Shown: in pieces, positions 1 through 6,541 of the stretch
How the letters are laid out: each line of letters begins with the position of its first letter
Position numbering within the stretch: position 1 is the stretch's first letter
Assembly: GCA_964586775.1 (NCBI GenBank)
Contig: CAZPJD010000248.1
Location: 1-7,527, forward strand
Direction of reading: 5' to 3'
Source of the DNA: JADLEX01 sp964586775
Lineage (GTDB): Bacteria > Lernaellota > Lernaellaia > JACKCT01
Length of the DNA: 7,527 nt
The notes under the pieces: model-generated
What the model was told of the DNA's origin: nothing
Seen by the model: only the letters and a program-made list of their open reading frames with translations
Database searches by the model: none
Made by a program: the position numbers and the translations under genes

Positions 1-780
1 ATGGAATTCGTCGAGGCCAAGGAGGACAAGGATCTCTACGCCGTTCTCGGCATCGCGCAGGACGCGCCCGAGTCGGAGATCAAGCGATCTTACTTCCAAC
101 TCGCCAAGGAATTGCATCCCGATTCGCTCGGACGACTCAAGGATCACCCACTCGCCCAGCGCGCGTTCATGATGATCAACGAGGCTTACGAGATCCTGTC
201 GTCGAAAGAAAAACGTCGGATGTACGACCGCGGCATCCGCGCGTCGGAGAGCCAAAAGAAGCACCTCGATCAGGCACGCAAGGTCCGCGCGCAGCAGCTC
301 TTCTCCCGCGCGCAGTCGCTCATCACGCAGGGTCACTTCAACGACGCGATCGACTCGCTGACCGAGGTGGCGGAACTCTCGCCCGACATGGGGGCGGCGC
401 TGGCCTACCGGGTGTGGGCGGAGTTTTTGCGCGACCACAAAACAAAATCGTCAAGCCGCCAGACGGCCGAGTCGAGGTTGCAGGATCTGATGAGTCAGTT
501 TCCGGACATCGACGAACCCTATTATGTGACGGCGAAGATCGCCCTCGTATACGACGATCTGGGCCGCGCGAAGACGAACCTGACCCGGGGTTTGGAAATC
601 AACGCGGATTCGGTGGAGATCAATCGCGAGATGCGTCTGCTCAATCAGCGCCTTCAGACGCGCAAGACGCAGCCCAAACCCGCGACTCCCGCCAAGCCCG
701 CGACGCCGGTGAAGCCCGCTCCCGCGAGCGGCTCGGAGAAAAAAGAGGGCATTCTCGGCGGATTCTTCAAGAAAAAGTGA
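1..780 (+). CDS. J-domain (DnaJ-like) protein with TPR-like C-terminal region; 5' end possibly outside window
   Basis: The first 77 or so residues form a J-domain. Helix II (about residues 24-38) is followed by the HPD motif at residues 39-41, which stimulates Hsp70/DnaK ATPase, and then by the helix III segment with NEAYEILSS. Residues about 97-210 are helical and TPR-like (AQSLITQGHFNDAIDSL, then a second A/L-patterned stretch at about 175-205). There is no Gly/Phe-rich region and no CxxCxGxG zinc finger, so this is not canonical DnaJ but a type III J-protein. The tail (226-242) is a KPATPx-type low-complexity linker, ending in a basic GGFFKKK. In deltaproteobacterial relatives such J-domain-plus-TPR regions often sit at the C-terminus of longer proteins (for example after DUF4388). 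The Met at base 1 may therefore be internal, because nothing upstream is visible to judge a ribosome binding site. The stop is TGA at 778-780. The next gene is convergent, 24 bp away. The J-domain assignment is firm; the client and role are unknown. Confidence 0.88.
   Translation: MEFVEAKEDKDLYAVLGIAQDAPESEIKRSYFQLAKELHPDSLGRLKDHPLAQRAFMMINEAYEILSSKEKRRMYDRGIRASESQKKHLDQARKVRAQQLFSRAQSLITQGHFNDAIDSLTEVAELSPDMGAALAYRVWAEFLRDHKTKSSSRQTAESRLQDLMSQFPDIDEPYYVTAKIALVYDDLGRAKTNLTRGLEINADSVEINREMRLLNQRLQTRKTQPKPATPAKPATPVKPAPASGSEKKEGILGGFFKKK
676..726 (+). repeat. KPATPx low-complexity repeat in the J-domain protein tail
   Basis: Residues 226-242 of the J-domain protein contain two full copies of a six-residue unit (KPATPA, KPATPV) and a partial third (KPAPA). 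At the DNA level the copies differ at synonymous positions (aaacccgcgact versus aagcccgcgacg). This looks like a Pro/Ala/Lys flexible linker before the basic C-terminus and not a recent DNA duplication. Confidence 0.7.
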
Positions 781-804
781 GCGCGACGGGGCCGGGCGGG
801 GTGG

Positions 805-2526
805 TCAGTACGAAAACCCCGATCCGCCGATGAACTCGCGCAGAACCGAGTCGCGCGGCACTTCCTCGGGGAATATCGGTAAAAAGAGATCGGCGAACTC
901 GTAGAGGCGGATCGCCTCGACATACGCCGGATCGGTCGCGGGCACCTCGAGCAGAAATCGCTTGGCGTAGGGCGCGAGCACCGCGTGCTCATACACGAGC
1001 GCCGAGTTGAACATCACGTCCGCCTCTTCCTGAAACGGGTAGATGTAGTTCTCTTCTCCCGCGCGCACCGACGGCCACGTGCGGATCGTCTCGGAGGCCG
1101 CGTAGCCGCGGAACTTGCGGTCGCGCACGATCCGGCGCAGCAGGCGTGTATCCGACGTGAAGATGCGGTTGTGCTGGTCGATGGCAAGCTGCGTCAGCGC
1201 TGAAACGAAGATCAGAAACTTGGCGTTGCGGGGGATGCGCGCGTGCATGCGGTCGTTGAGCGCGTGCAGGCCCTCGATGATGAGGATCTGGTTATCGCCC
1301 AAGCGCATCGGCACGGACTTACTGGGGTGTCGGATGCCCTCGCGAAAGTCGTAAACCGGGCCGCTGACCTCTTCGCCGCGAATCAGCTTTTCGAGATTGT
1401 CGTTGAACAGCTCGATGTCGAGCGCCTCGGGCGCCTCGAAGTTGTAGCTGCCGTCGGCGTGCTTGGGCGTTTCCACGCGATCCACGTAGTAGTTGTCCAT
1501 TGAGAGCGTCACGGGCTTCACGCCCATCACGCGCAGGAACACGCCGAGCTTCTTGGAGAACGTCGTCTTGCCCGAGCTCGACGGACCCGAGATGAACAGG
1601 ATGCGCAGTCGTTCGCGGCGCTCCTCGATCTCACGCGAGATTTCCATGATCCGCTTTTCGAAGAGCGCCTCGCTCGCGCGGATCAGCTCGTCGCTCTCGC
1701 CGCGCACGAGCGCGTCCGTCAGGTCGCAGACGTTCTTGACGCCCAGGATTTCGTTGTCGCGACGCACCCGTTGAAAGGTGGAAAAGAGCAGCGGCCGGTC
1801 GGATCGGATCGGCCCGGGCGGCAAGCCGTCGGTGCGCGGGAAACGCAGGATGAACCCGTGGCGGTATCCGTCGAGCGTCCAGTTACGGATATGCGTGGTT
1901 TCGGGCGCGAGGGGGCCGCGCAGGATATCGTAGAACCCCCGCAGCTCGGCCATCCACAGGTATCCGCGCGGGGTCTGCGACACCCACCGCACCTTGTCGT
2001 GAAAGCCCATGCGCTCCAGCAGGTCGACGACCTCATCGACGAACAGGCGGCGAAACGCGATCTTGAGCCCCTCGTCCACGATTGCGCGCATGCGCTCGGC
2101 GATCGACGCGACGAAATCGGGCGTGACCGTTCGGCCCGGCACCTCGAAAAAGTACCCGCCGTGAATGCTCTGCCCAATCTCGATCTCGGCCTTCGGAAAC
2201 AGCTCGTTGACGGCGGTGTAGAGGATGAGCGACGCCGTGCGGCGATAGATGTAAGCACCTTCCTTGGTGCCGTAGTCGACCGTCGCGGCTTCGCAATCCG
2301 CCGTGACGCGGCGGGACAGCCCCGTCAACCGATTGTTGACGATCAAGCCCAGCGGCGGGAGTTTGCCGGGATGCGGTGCGCGCTCGAGGTGGGCGTCGAT
2401 TCGCTCGTTGCGACGCACGGAGAGTTCCACACCGTTGAGCACGAGGCGGCACATGTGCGCCGCGTCGCCGAAGGGCGCGGCCTCGGGCATGTGCGTCAGA
2501 TCGCCGTTTTCGGGGCGTGTCGACAT
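805..2526 (-). CDS. Nucleoside (uridine-type) kinase with ThrRS-like N-terminal region
   Basis: This 573-aa protein has a C-terminal P-loop kinase of the uridine kinase/phosphoribulokinase family. Walker A is GPSSSGKTT (314-322), the substrate-loop motif is DNYY (344-347), and a Walker B-like strand ends in LIIEGLHALN (415-424). A lid-type basic segment (RRIVRDRKFRG) lies at 464-474. The expected reaction is ATP-dependent phosphorylation of a nucleoside such as uridine or cytidine in the cytoplasm. The N-terminus (about 26-85) resembles a TGS domain. Residues about 94-130 resemble the ThrRS/AlaRS second additional domain (LFPKAEIEIGQSIHGGYFFEV-like, 109-129), but the zinc-type HxxxH is absent. 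At 573 aa it is far longer than a stand-alone uridine kinase (about 210 aa) and matches the known TGS-containing 'nucleoside kinase' architecture of roughly 550 aa. The start at 2526 is preceded by GGGAG with a 10-nt spacer. In-frame Met13 and Met25 lack comparable sites. The gene lies 20 bp downstream of the lipoprotein gene, so they are probably co-transcribed. Fold confidence is high; the exact substrate is uncertain. Confidence 0.87.
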   Translation of the reverse strand: MSTRPENGDLTHMPEAAPFGDAAHMCRLVLNGVELSVRRNERIDAHLERAPHPGKLPPLGLIVNNRLTGLSRRVTADCEAATVDYGTKEGAYIYRRTASLILYTAVNELFPKAEIEIGQSIHGGYFFEVPGRTVTPDFVASIAERMRAIVDEGLKIAFRRLFVDEVVDLLERMGFHDKVRWVSQTPRGYLWMAELRGFYDILRGPLAPETTHIRNWTLDGYRHGFILRFPRTDGLPPGPIRSDRPLLFSTFQRVRRDNEILGVKNVCDLTDALVRGESDELIRASEALFEKRIMEISREIEERRERLRILFISGPSSSGKTTFSKKLGVFLRVMGVKPVTLSMDNYYVDRVETPKHADGSYNFEAPEALDIELFNDNLEKLIRGEEVSGPVYDFREGIRHPSKSVPMRLGDNQILIIEGLHALNDRMHARIPRNAKFLIFVSALTQLAIDQHNRIFTSDTRLLRRIVRDRKFRGYAASETIRTWPSVRAGEENYIYPFQEEADVMFNSALVYEHAVLAPYAKRFLLEVPATDPAYVEAIRLYEFADLFLPIFPEEVPRDSVLREFIGGSGFSY

Positions 2527-2536
2527 GGTTCACGTA

Positions 2537-2541
2537 CTCCC
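2537..2541 (-). promoter_or_regulatory. Ribosome binding site of the nucleoside kinase gene
   Basis: GGGAG on the minus strand lies 10 nt before the ATG at 2526-2524, inside the 20-bp gap after the lipoprotein stop codon. It supports this start over the two later in-frame Met codons (at 2490 and 2454), whose upstream sequence has no purine-rich block. Confidence 0.6.
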
Positions 2542-2546
2542 GCGCA

Positions 2547-4670
2547 TCAGTCGGCGAAATAGCGCCGCCGCGGCATCTCGTAGTCGAGTTCCAGCGTCGC
2601 GCCGCCGTCGCTGATGACGTAGGGGTTGTCGCCCAGCTCGTGCACGCAGTAGTCGTTGTTGAAGCGACGCCCGTCGGACTCAACGACCGCGCCGTCCACG
2701 ACGAAGTCGCCCTCGTAGGCGTATTCAACGAGCCCGACGCTGGGCGAGTCGTACAGGACGGCGAGGCCGTCCGTCCCGATCGACGCGCCCGTCACGGCGT
2801 CCTCGAAATCGTCGAAGCTGCCGTCCACAGCCGCGCGGCCCATCTCCATCACCCAGACGTTCGACATCGCATCGGCGATTAACTCGAAACCGTCGTTGGG
2901 TGGCGAGGCCCACTCGGGCGTCGTCTGCGACCAGAGCGCCACGTAGCCGTCGCCCTTGCGCCCCAGCGTCCAGTTGCCGTTTTCACGCACCTCGTCGAAC
3001 GCGGCGACGGGAAAATACGCGTGGCTGTGATCGGTGAGCGGCAGCCATGGTTCGTCGTAGAGGGCGACCAGCACGTTCTCGAACTGCGCCGCGCGCGGCA
3101 GCCATCCGCCCGTCCAGTCGGTGCCGAGGTAATCGCCCGACATGCCGCCGGGATACGACGTAAAGACCACGGCCTCGCCGTCGAGGATGCCCGCGAGAAC
3201 GTTTGTCTGCGCGCCCCAGTAGCCGGGCTTGAAGTCCTGCGCCGAGGCGAGTTGGTAGTCGGGCGTGCGGTAGATGTAGGCGTGCATTTCCTCGAGCGCC
3301 GAGCCGCTGGCGATCGGTTCAACCGCCTTCGTCACGAGCGACAGCAGCGGCGATCCGACGAGCGGTCGCAGGAAGTCGATGTCGCTCCACAACCAACCGC
3401 CCCACATATCCCAATCCTCGACGGTCTGGAACGTGCCCTCGACGATGCGCCAATCGGCGTAAGCGCCCATCGACCACCAAAACGTGACGTGCTCGGGGTC
3501 GTCGTAGGTCAGACCCCAGTCGGGACCGTCGGCGATGTCGATGCCGTCCCGCTGGCGATTGATGAACACGTCCTGGTCGGCGGTTGCGATGTCTTCGAGC
3601 AGCGGCGGAAGTACGTAGCGCTGTGCGGTACAAATGTGCGTTCCGCCGAAATTTCCAAGATCGTTTACGGAGCCGTTTCCCGTCCACAGGTAGTTGGCGA
3701 CGCGCATGCTGTCGCTCATGCGGCCCATCACTTTGTCGGGATAGGTGCGTCCGTGCGGCGCGACGAGGAAGCCTTTGTACGAATTGAGCGCGAGATCGAA
3801 CGCGAGCAGGTCGAGCGTCATCGACGCGAGCGTGGCGATCTCCTCGTCCTCGGCGAAGTCCGCGAGGTTCATGAGCGCCGGGACGTCCTCGTTGAAATAG
3901 ACGTTCGAGTGCCACTCGGTGAACCCGAACAGCGATCGCCAGTGGAACCAGTCGCGCAGGCGCGTCTTGGCGATTTCCATCTGCTCCGCGCCGGTGTTGC
4001 CGGAGTTCGTAAAGACCTCGTCGGGCCAGAGCTGTCCCGCGAGAAGCTGCAATTGCAGAAACAGCGCCTCGTGATTCTCGGACCAAAACACCATGTCGTC
4101 GGGACCGGGCTCGTCCATCCAAAACTTGAAACCGAGCAGCGTCTCCTTGATGTCGGCCTGAAGCTCCTCGGGGTAGTAGGGGCTGTCGGCATACAGATAG
4201 AGCATGCGCATGGTGCCGGTGAGCCCGAAGTCTGACGTGTCCTCGCGGTTTTGCGCCTTGGTCAGGTTGTTGCGAATCGGCGTTTCGTTGATCTCGCCGC
4301 CGACCTCGAGCCGGCAGATCTGCGCGTAGAGCCCTCCGGCGGGCGGCGTGGCGGCGGTGAAGCAATCCTGCAGATACTGCTCGCAGCGCTCGGTGAATCC
4401 CGTCGTGGGTTCGATCGGGTCGCCGGGATCGGTGTCGTCGTCACCGGTGTCGTCGTCCGGCGTCGTGTCGTCGTCGACGGTGTCGTCATCCGCCGTGTCG
4501 TCATCGCCGGTATCGTCGTCCATGGTCGTATCGTCATCCGACGCCGTGTCGTCATCCACTGCGTCATCGTCGTCGCCGGAGGAATCGTCGTCGTCTCCGG
4601 CGCAGCCGAATGCGAACATCACGATCGTGAAAAGGAAAAGGCCGAAACCCCAAGACGCCAGCGCTTTCAT
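2547..4670 (-). CDS. Asp-rich-linker lipoprotein, conserved family of unknown function (predicted mostly alpha-helical)
   Basis: This 707-aa protein begins with a lipoprotein signal peptide: MKALASW, a hydrophobic stretch 8-22, and lipobox AFGC with Cys23. The -3 Ala is slightly atypical. Residues 26-81 are an acidic linker with eight DDDT units. The mature body (about 90-707) is rich in Trp, Tyr and acidic residues, and its first half has the look of an alpha/alpha-toroid. Three clusters stand out as likely functional sites: WSENH (196-200), EWHSNVY (252-258) and APHGRTY (304-310), with GQLWPDEVFTNSG (212-224) between the first two. From memory, similar WSENH...EWHSNVY...HGRTY proteins occur as uncharacterised proteins in actinobacteria and other phyla; I could not search. 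Toroid folds are common in polysaccharide lyases and glycosidases, so a surface glycan-active enzyme is possible but unproven. The start ATG at 4670-4668 has AGGG 6 nt upstream and a promoter close by. The +2 residue after Cys23 is Ala, not Asp, compatible with outer-membrane sorting under E. coli rules. It is the first gene of a unit with the kinase. Confidence 0.85.
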   Translation of the reverse strand: MKALASWGFGLFLFTIVMFAFGCAGDDDDSSGDDDDAVDDDTASDDDTTMDDDTGDDDTADDDTVDDDTTPDDDTGDDDTDPGDPIEPTTGFTERCEQYLQDCFTAATPPAGGLYAQICRLEVGGEINETPIRNNLTKAQNREDTSDFGLTGTMRMLYLYADSPYYPEELQADIKETLLGFKFWMDEPGPDDMVFWSENHEALFLQLQLLAGQLWPDEVFTNSGNTGAEQMEIAKTRLRDWFHWRSLFGFTEWHSNVYFNEDVPALMNLADFAEDEEIATLASMTLDLLAFDLALNSYKGFLVAPHGRTYPDKVMGRMSDSMRVANYLWTGNGSVNDLGNFGGTHICTAQRYVLPPLLEDIATADQDVFINRQRDGIDIADGPDWGLTYDDPEHVTFWWSMGAYADWRIVEGTFQTVEDWDMWGGWLWSDIDFLRPLVGSPLLSLVTKAVEPIASGSALEEMHAYIYRTPDYQLASAQDFKPGYWGAQTNVLAGILDGEAVVFTSYPGGMSGDYLGTDWTGGWLPRAAQFENVLVALYDEPWLPLTDHSHAYFPVAAFDEVRENGNWTLGRKGDGYVALWSQTTPEWASPPNDGFELIADAMSNVWVMEMGRAAVDGSFDDFEDAVTGASIGTDGLAVLYDSPSVGLVEYAYEGDFVVDGAVVESDGRRFNNDYCVHELGDNPYVISDGGATLELDYEMPRRRYFAD
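4431..4595 (-). repeat. (DDDT)n acidic repeat encoded within the lipoprotein gene
   Basis: Codons 26-80 encode two DDDD blocks followed by eight DDDT units (residues 39-42, 45-48, 51-54, 56-59, 61-64, 66-69, 72-75, 77-80), separated by one or two small residues (G, A, V, AS, TM, TP). The Asp codons mix GAC and GAT between units, so the period is kept at protein level more strictly than in DNA. It sits directly after the lipidated Cys23 and probably serves as an extended, strongly negative tether between membrane anchor and folded domain, possibly binding divalent cations. Confidence 0.9.
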
Positions 4671-4676
4671 CGTTCA

Positions 4677-4680
4677 CCCT
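4677..4680 (-). promoter_or_regulatory. Ribosome binding site of the Asp-rich lipoprotein gene
   Basis: AGGG on the minus strand is followed by a 6-nt spacer (TGAACG) and then ATG at 4670-4668. This supports the chosen start, which also gives a complete lipoprotein signal peptide. Confidence 0.55.
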
Positions 4681-4696
4681 CGAACGTGGAACCCCA

Positions 4697-4725
4697 ATTC
4701 TAGTCGAACCACGCGCGCTCGGCAA
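4697..4725 (-). promoter_or_regulatory. Predicted sigma70-like promoter for the lipoprotein-kinase unit
   Basis: Read on the minus strand, TTGCCG (4725-4720, 4 of 6 matches to TTGACA) is followed after exactly 17 nt by TAGAAT (4702-4697, 5 of 6 matches to TATAAT). Transcription would start near 4690, giving a leader of only about 20 nt that just contains the AGGG ribosome binding site. It lies in the 134-bp divergent intergenic region. The assignment rests on consensus matching only. No equally good promoter is visible for the plus-strand operon. Confidence 0.5.
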
Positions 4726-4793
4726 AAGGCGAAAATTGTGGCTAGGAGCCGCTGCGCGTTTGGGCTATCTTCGCGAGCGCCTCTCGAAAAACC

Positions 4794-4797
4794 GGAG
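4794..4797 (+). promoter_or_regulatory. Ribosome binding site that sets the rhodanese lipoprotein start
   Basis: GGAG is followed by a 7-nt spacer before ATG at 4805. It selects this ATG over an in-frame TTG at 4736, which would add 23 basic residues ahead of the signal peptide. Confidence 0.65.
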
Positions 4798-4804
4798 ATT
4801 TCGG

Positions 4805-5224
4805 ATGAAACGGAAACTGGGGCGTCATCCCGCGGCGCTGGTCGCGTGCGCCTTTTCGCTGGTTCTGGTCGCGGCGGCGTGTTCGACCGCGGATCCATCC
4901 GGCGGCGAACATGTCATCGCGGCCGACGCGCTCAAGGCGCGAATCGATGCCGGGGACGATTTCCTGCTCGTCGACGTGCGCACCGCGTTCGAGCGCAAGC
5001 GCGGCTACATCCCCGGTTCGACGCACATGCCGCTCGACGAGCTGCGGGACCGCGCGGCGAGCCTGCCGAAAGACAAGGACATCGTCGTTTACTGCTACAG
5101 CGGATCGCGAAGCGCACAGGCGGTGAAGTTCCTGCTGAATAGTGGCCTAACACGCGTGTGGGATTATTCGGGAAGTTGGCGCGAGTGGACCGCGAAGCGT
5201 TACCCGACGAAGAAGGACGAGTGA
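4805..5224 (+). CDS. Rhodanese-domain lipoprotein (sulfurtransferase-like)
   Basis: This 139-aa protein has a basic n-region (MKRKLGRH), a hydrophobic core (9-22) and a lipobox VAAAC with Cys26, so it is probably exported and lipidated. Residues about 35-134 form a single rhodanese domain: LLVDVRTAFE (54-63), the GYIPGSTHMPLDEL segment (67-80) and the active-site loop CYSGSR at 97-102 (Cys97 is the predicted persulfide-carrying cysteine). It ends with DYSGSWREW (120-128), a common rhodanese C-terminal signature. The loop has the usual size for sulfur-specific rhodaneses. The likely role is sulfur transfer or thiol/persulfide handling at the outer face of a membrane; the true acceptor is unknown. 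Mature Ser at +2 is compatible with outer-membrane sorting. The stop TGA (5222-5224) is one base before the next ATG, so translation is probably coupled to the DUF1329 gene. It may alternatively be a non-catalytic binding domain, but the catalytic Cys is intact. Confidence 0.88.
   Translation: MKRKLGRHPAALVACAFSLVLVAAACSTADPSGGEHVIAADALKARIDAGDDFLLVDVRTAFERKRGYIPGSTHMPLDELRDRAASLPKDKDIVVYCYSGSRSAQAVKFLLNSGLTRVWDYSGSWREWTAKRYPTKKDE
5213..5217 (+). promoter_or_regulatory. Ribosome binding site of the DUF1329 gene, inside the rhodanese gene
   Basis: AAGGA lies within the last codons of the rhodanese gene, 8 nt before ATG at 5226. The stop and the next start are separated by one base, an arrangement typical of translational coupling. 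Confidence 0.6.
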
Positions 5225-5225
5225 C

Positions 5226-6494
5226 ATGGCCATCCGGCGTTGGATCCCGATTCTGGCAGCAGTCGCGATTTGCGCGGTCGCATGGGCCGAAGAACCGCTC
5301 ACGCGGGCGAACTGGGGCGCGAACGTGGGATTCGCGCCGGATCTCGCGATCCCCGGCTGGTCGGATGGCCTGACGATCGACGCATCGAATGTGGAGTCGT
5401 TCCACGCCGTCGTCGCCGACCCCGCGTACATGCTTGTGCGCAACTGGAATCTGAAGATCGTCACGCGGCCCTACGAAGCCTACGCGCCGACCGACGGCTA
5501 CATCGAGGCCACCAAAAAGTACCGTACGCAGGCGAAGGTGCTCGACACCGGCGGCAAGACCGACGTGGTCGGCCTGGGTGGATATACCGCGGGCTTGCCG
5601 TTCCCCGATCCGAAGACGGGCGACGAGGTCGCGTGGAACTTTTTTTACGGGCACCACGGCGACGACGGGCGGCACGAGTTCGGCGTGTACTGGGTTTCGG
5701 CCAAGCGCGGCGTCGAACGAAACGAAGTGTGGCGGTGGTTTTTCATCGGCAACACGAAGCACCGCACCGACATCGATCCGAAGCCCGTACTCGCCGAGTT
5801 CGCCGACAAGAACATCGCCGCCATCTCGATGACCGAAACGCTCTTTCCGCCCGACCTCAAGGGCCAGCTCGCGCTCTACATCGCCTACGACAACCCGACC
5901 GACCGCGAGGGCTGGGTGTACGTGCCCTCGCAGCGACGCACCGTGCGTTTCACGTCCGATGGCCACGGCGAGGCGTGGAATAACACCGACCTGCTTTACG
6001 AGGACGTGCGCGGATATTCCGGCCGCCCCGAGTGGATGAACTGGAAGATCCTGCGCCGTGCGACGATTTTGGCCCCGATGGGCGCGGGCGTGGAATTCGG
6101 CCCCGACGCGGCGAAGAAGACCTATGATTTCGAGACGCCGCCGCATTGGAACCCGCGGCTGAAGTGGCAGCCGCGGCCCGTGTACGTCGTCGAGGCGACG
6201 CCGCGTCTCGCGCGCTACCCCTACAGCCGGCAGGTCTTCTACATCGACGCCGAGGCGTTCTACATCCACATGAAAGAGGCCTACGACGCCAAAGGCCAGC
6301 TCTGGAAGGTGCTCATCAACGCGTCGAACGTGTCGGACGATCCGGCCAAAAAACCGCCCCTCGTCGCCACGTCGTTCGTCGTCGATCTCCAGGCCGAGCA
6401 CGCCACTGTCTTCCCGTGGTTTCGCAACGAGGCGAATGTGGGCATCGACCCCAACAAGCTGTCGCTGACCGAGATGCGGAAAAAGTCCCGATAA
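5226..6494 (+). CDS. Secreted DUF1329 family protein (LolA/LolB-like fold)
   Basis: This 422-aa protein starts with a Sec signal peptide (MAIRRW, hydrophobic 7-20, probable cleavage after AWA at 19-21), so it should be periplasmic or outer-membrane associated. There is no lipobox. Family hallmarks occur in order: a PDPKTGDEVAWN block in the first half, GWVYVPSQRR (229-238), EDVRGYSG (259-266), WQPRPVYVVEATP (314-326), YPYSRQVFYID (331-341), GQLWK (357-361) and DLQAEHAT (387-394). DUF1329 proteins are usually about 450 aa and have a LolA/LolB-like fold. They are often encoded near RND/MMPL-type exporters and DUF1302 proteins, and a role in carrying a hydrophobic substrate across the periplasm has been suggested but is unproven. 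Here the following gene is an ABC permease, a different transporter partner. It is coupled to the rhodanese gene upstream. The stop is TAA at 6492-6494. Family confidence is high; molecular function is unknown. Confidence 0.87.
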   Translation: MAIRRWIPILAAVAICAVAWAEEPLTRANWGANVGFAPDLAIPGWSDGLTIDASNVESFHAVVADPAYMLVRNWNLKIVTRPYEAYAPTDGYIEATKKYRTQAKVLDTGGKTDVVGLGGYTAGLPFPDPKTGDEVAWNFFYGHHGDDGRHEFGVYWVSAKRGVERNEVWRWFFIGNTKHRTDIDPKPVLAEFADKNIAAISMTETLFPPDLKGQLALYIAYDNPTDREGWVYVPSQRRTVRFTSDGHGEAWNNTDLLYEDVRGYSGRPEWMNWKILRRATILAPMGAGVEFGPDAAKKTYDFETPPHWNPRLKWQPRPVYVVEATPRLARYPYSRQVFYIDAEAFYIHMKEAYDAKGQLWKVLINASNVSDDPAKKPPLVATSFVVDLQAEHATVFPWFRNEANVGIDPNKLSLTEMRKKSR

Positions 6495-6541
6495 CCGTGT
6501 TGCGGCCTTGACTTCACCCGGCTCATGCGGATGCTTTCGCC

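Noticed and set aside
781..804. Bidirectional terminator between the convergent J-domain and kinase genes
   Set aside because: The 24-bp gap is G-rich but I found no inverted repeat with a T-tract on either strand.
1771..2562. A 263-codon open frame on the plus strand opposite the kinase N-terminus
   Set aside because: It lies antisense to the TGS/SAD-like region of the kinase, with low-complexity Arg/Val/Asp-rich sequence and no family resemblance.
3021..4235. A 404-codon open frame on the plus strand opposite the Asp-rich lipoprotein
   Set aside because: It is antisense to a gene with a signal peptide, ribosome binding site and conserved-looking motifs. It has no domain signature and is explained by third-position GC bias.
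3319..4365. A 348-codon minus-strand frame inside the lipoprotein gene
   Set aside because: It is an out-of-frame reading of the lipoprotein gene, extremely Arg-rich, with no domain.
4431..4595. Possible CRISPR-like or DNA-level tandem array in the gtcgtc-rich tract
   Set aside because: The periodicity is short (12-18 bp), lies inside a coding frame and reflects Asp/Thr codons. There are no conserved repeats with unique spacers.
4736..4804. A TTG start that would extend the rhodanese lipoprotein by 23 residues
   Set aside because: The added residues precede a complete signal peptide, and GGAG lies 7 nt before the ATG at 4805, so the shorter form is the better model.
4932..6401. A 489-codon open frame on the minus strand opposite the rhodanese and DUF1329 genes
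   Set aside because: It spans two well-supported plus-strand genes. Its composition (Arg/Val/His/Gly-rich with no recognisable motif) is what antisense frames of GC-rich genes give.
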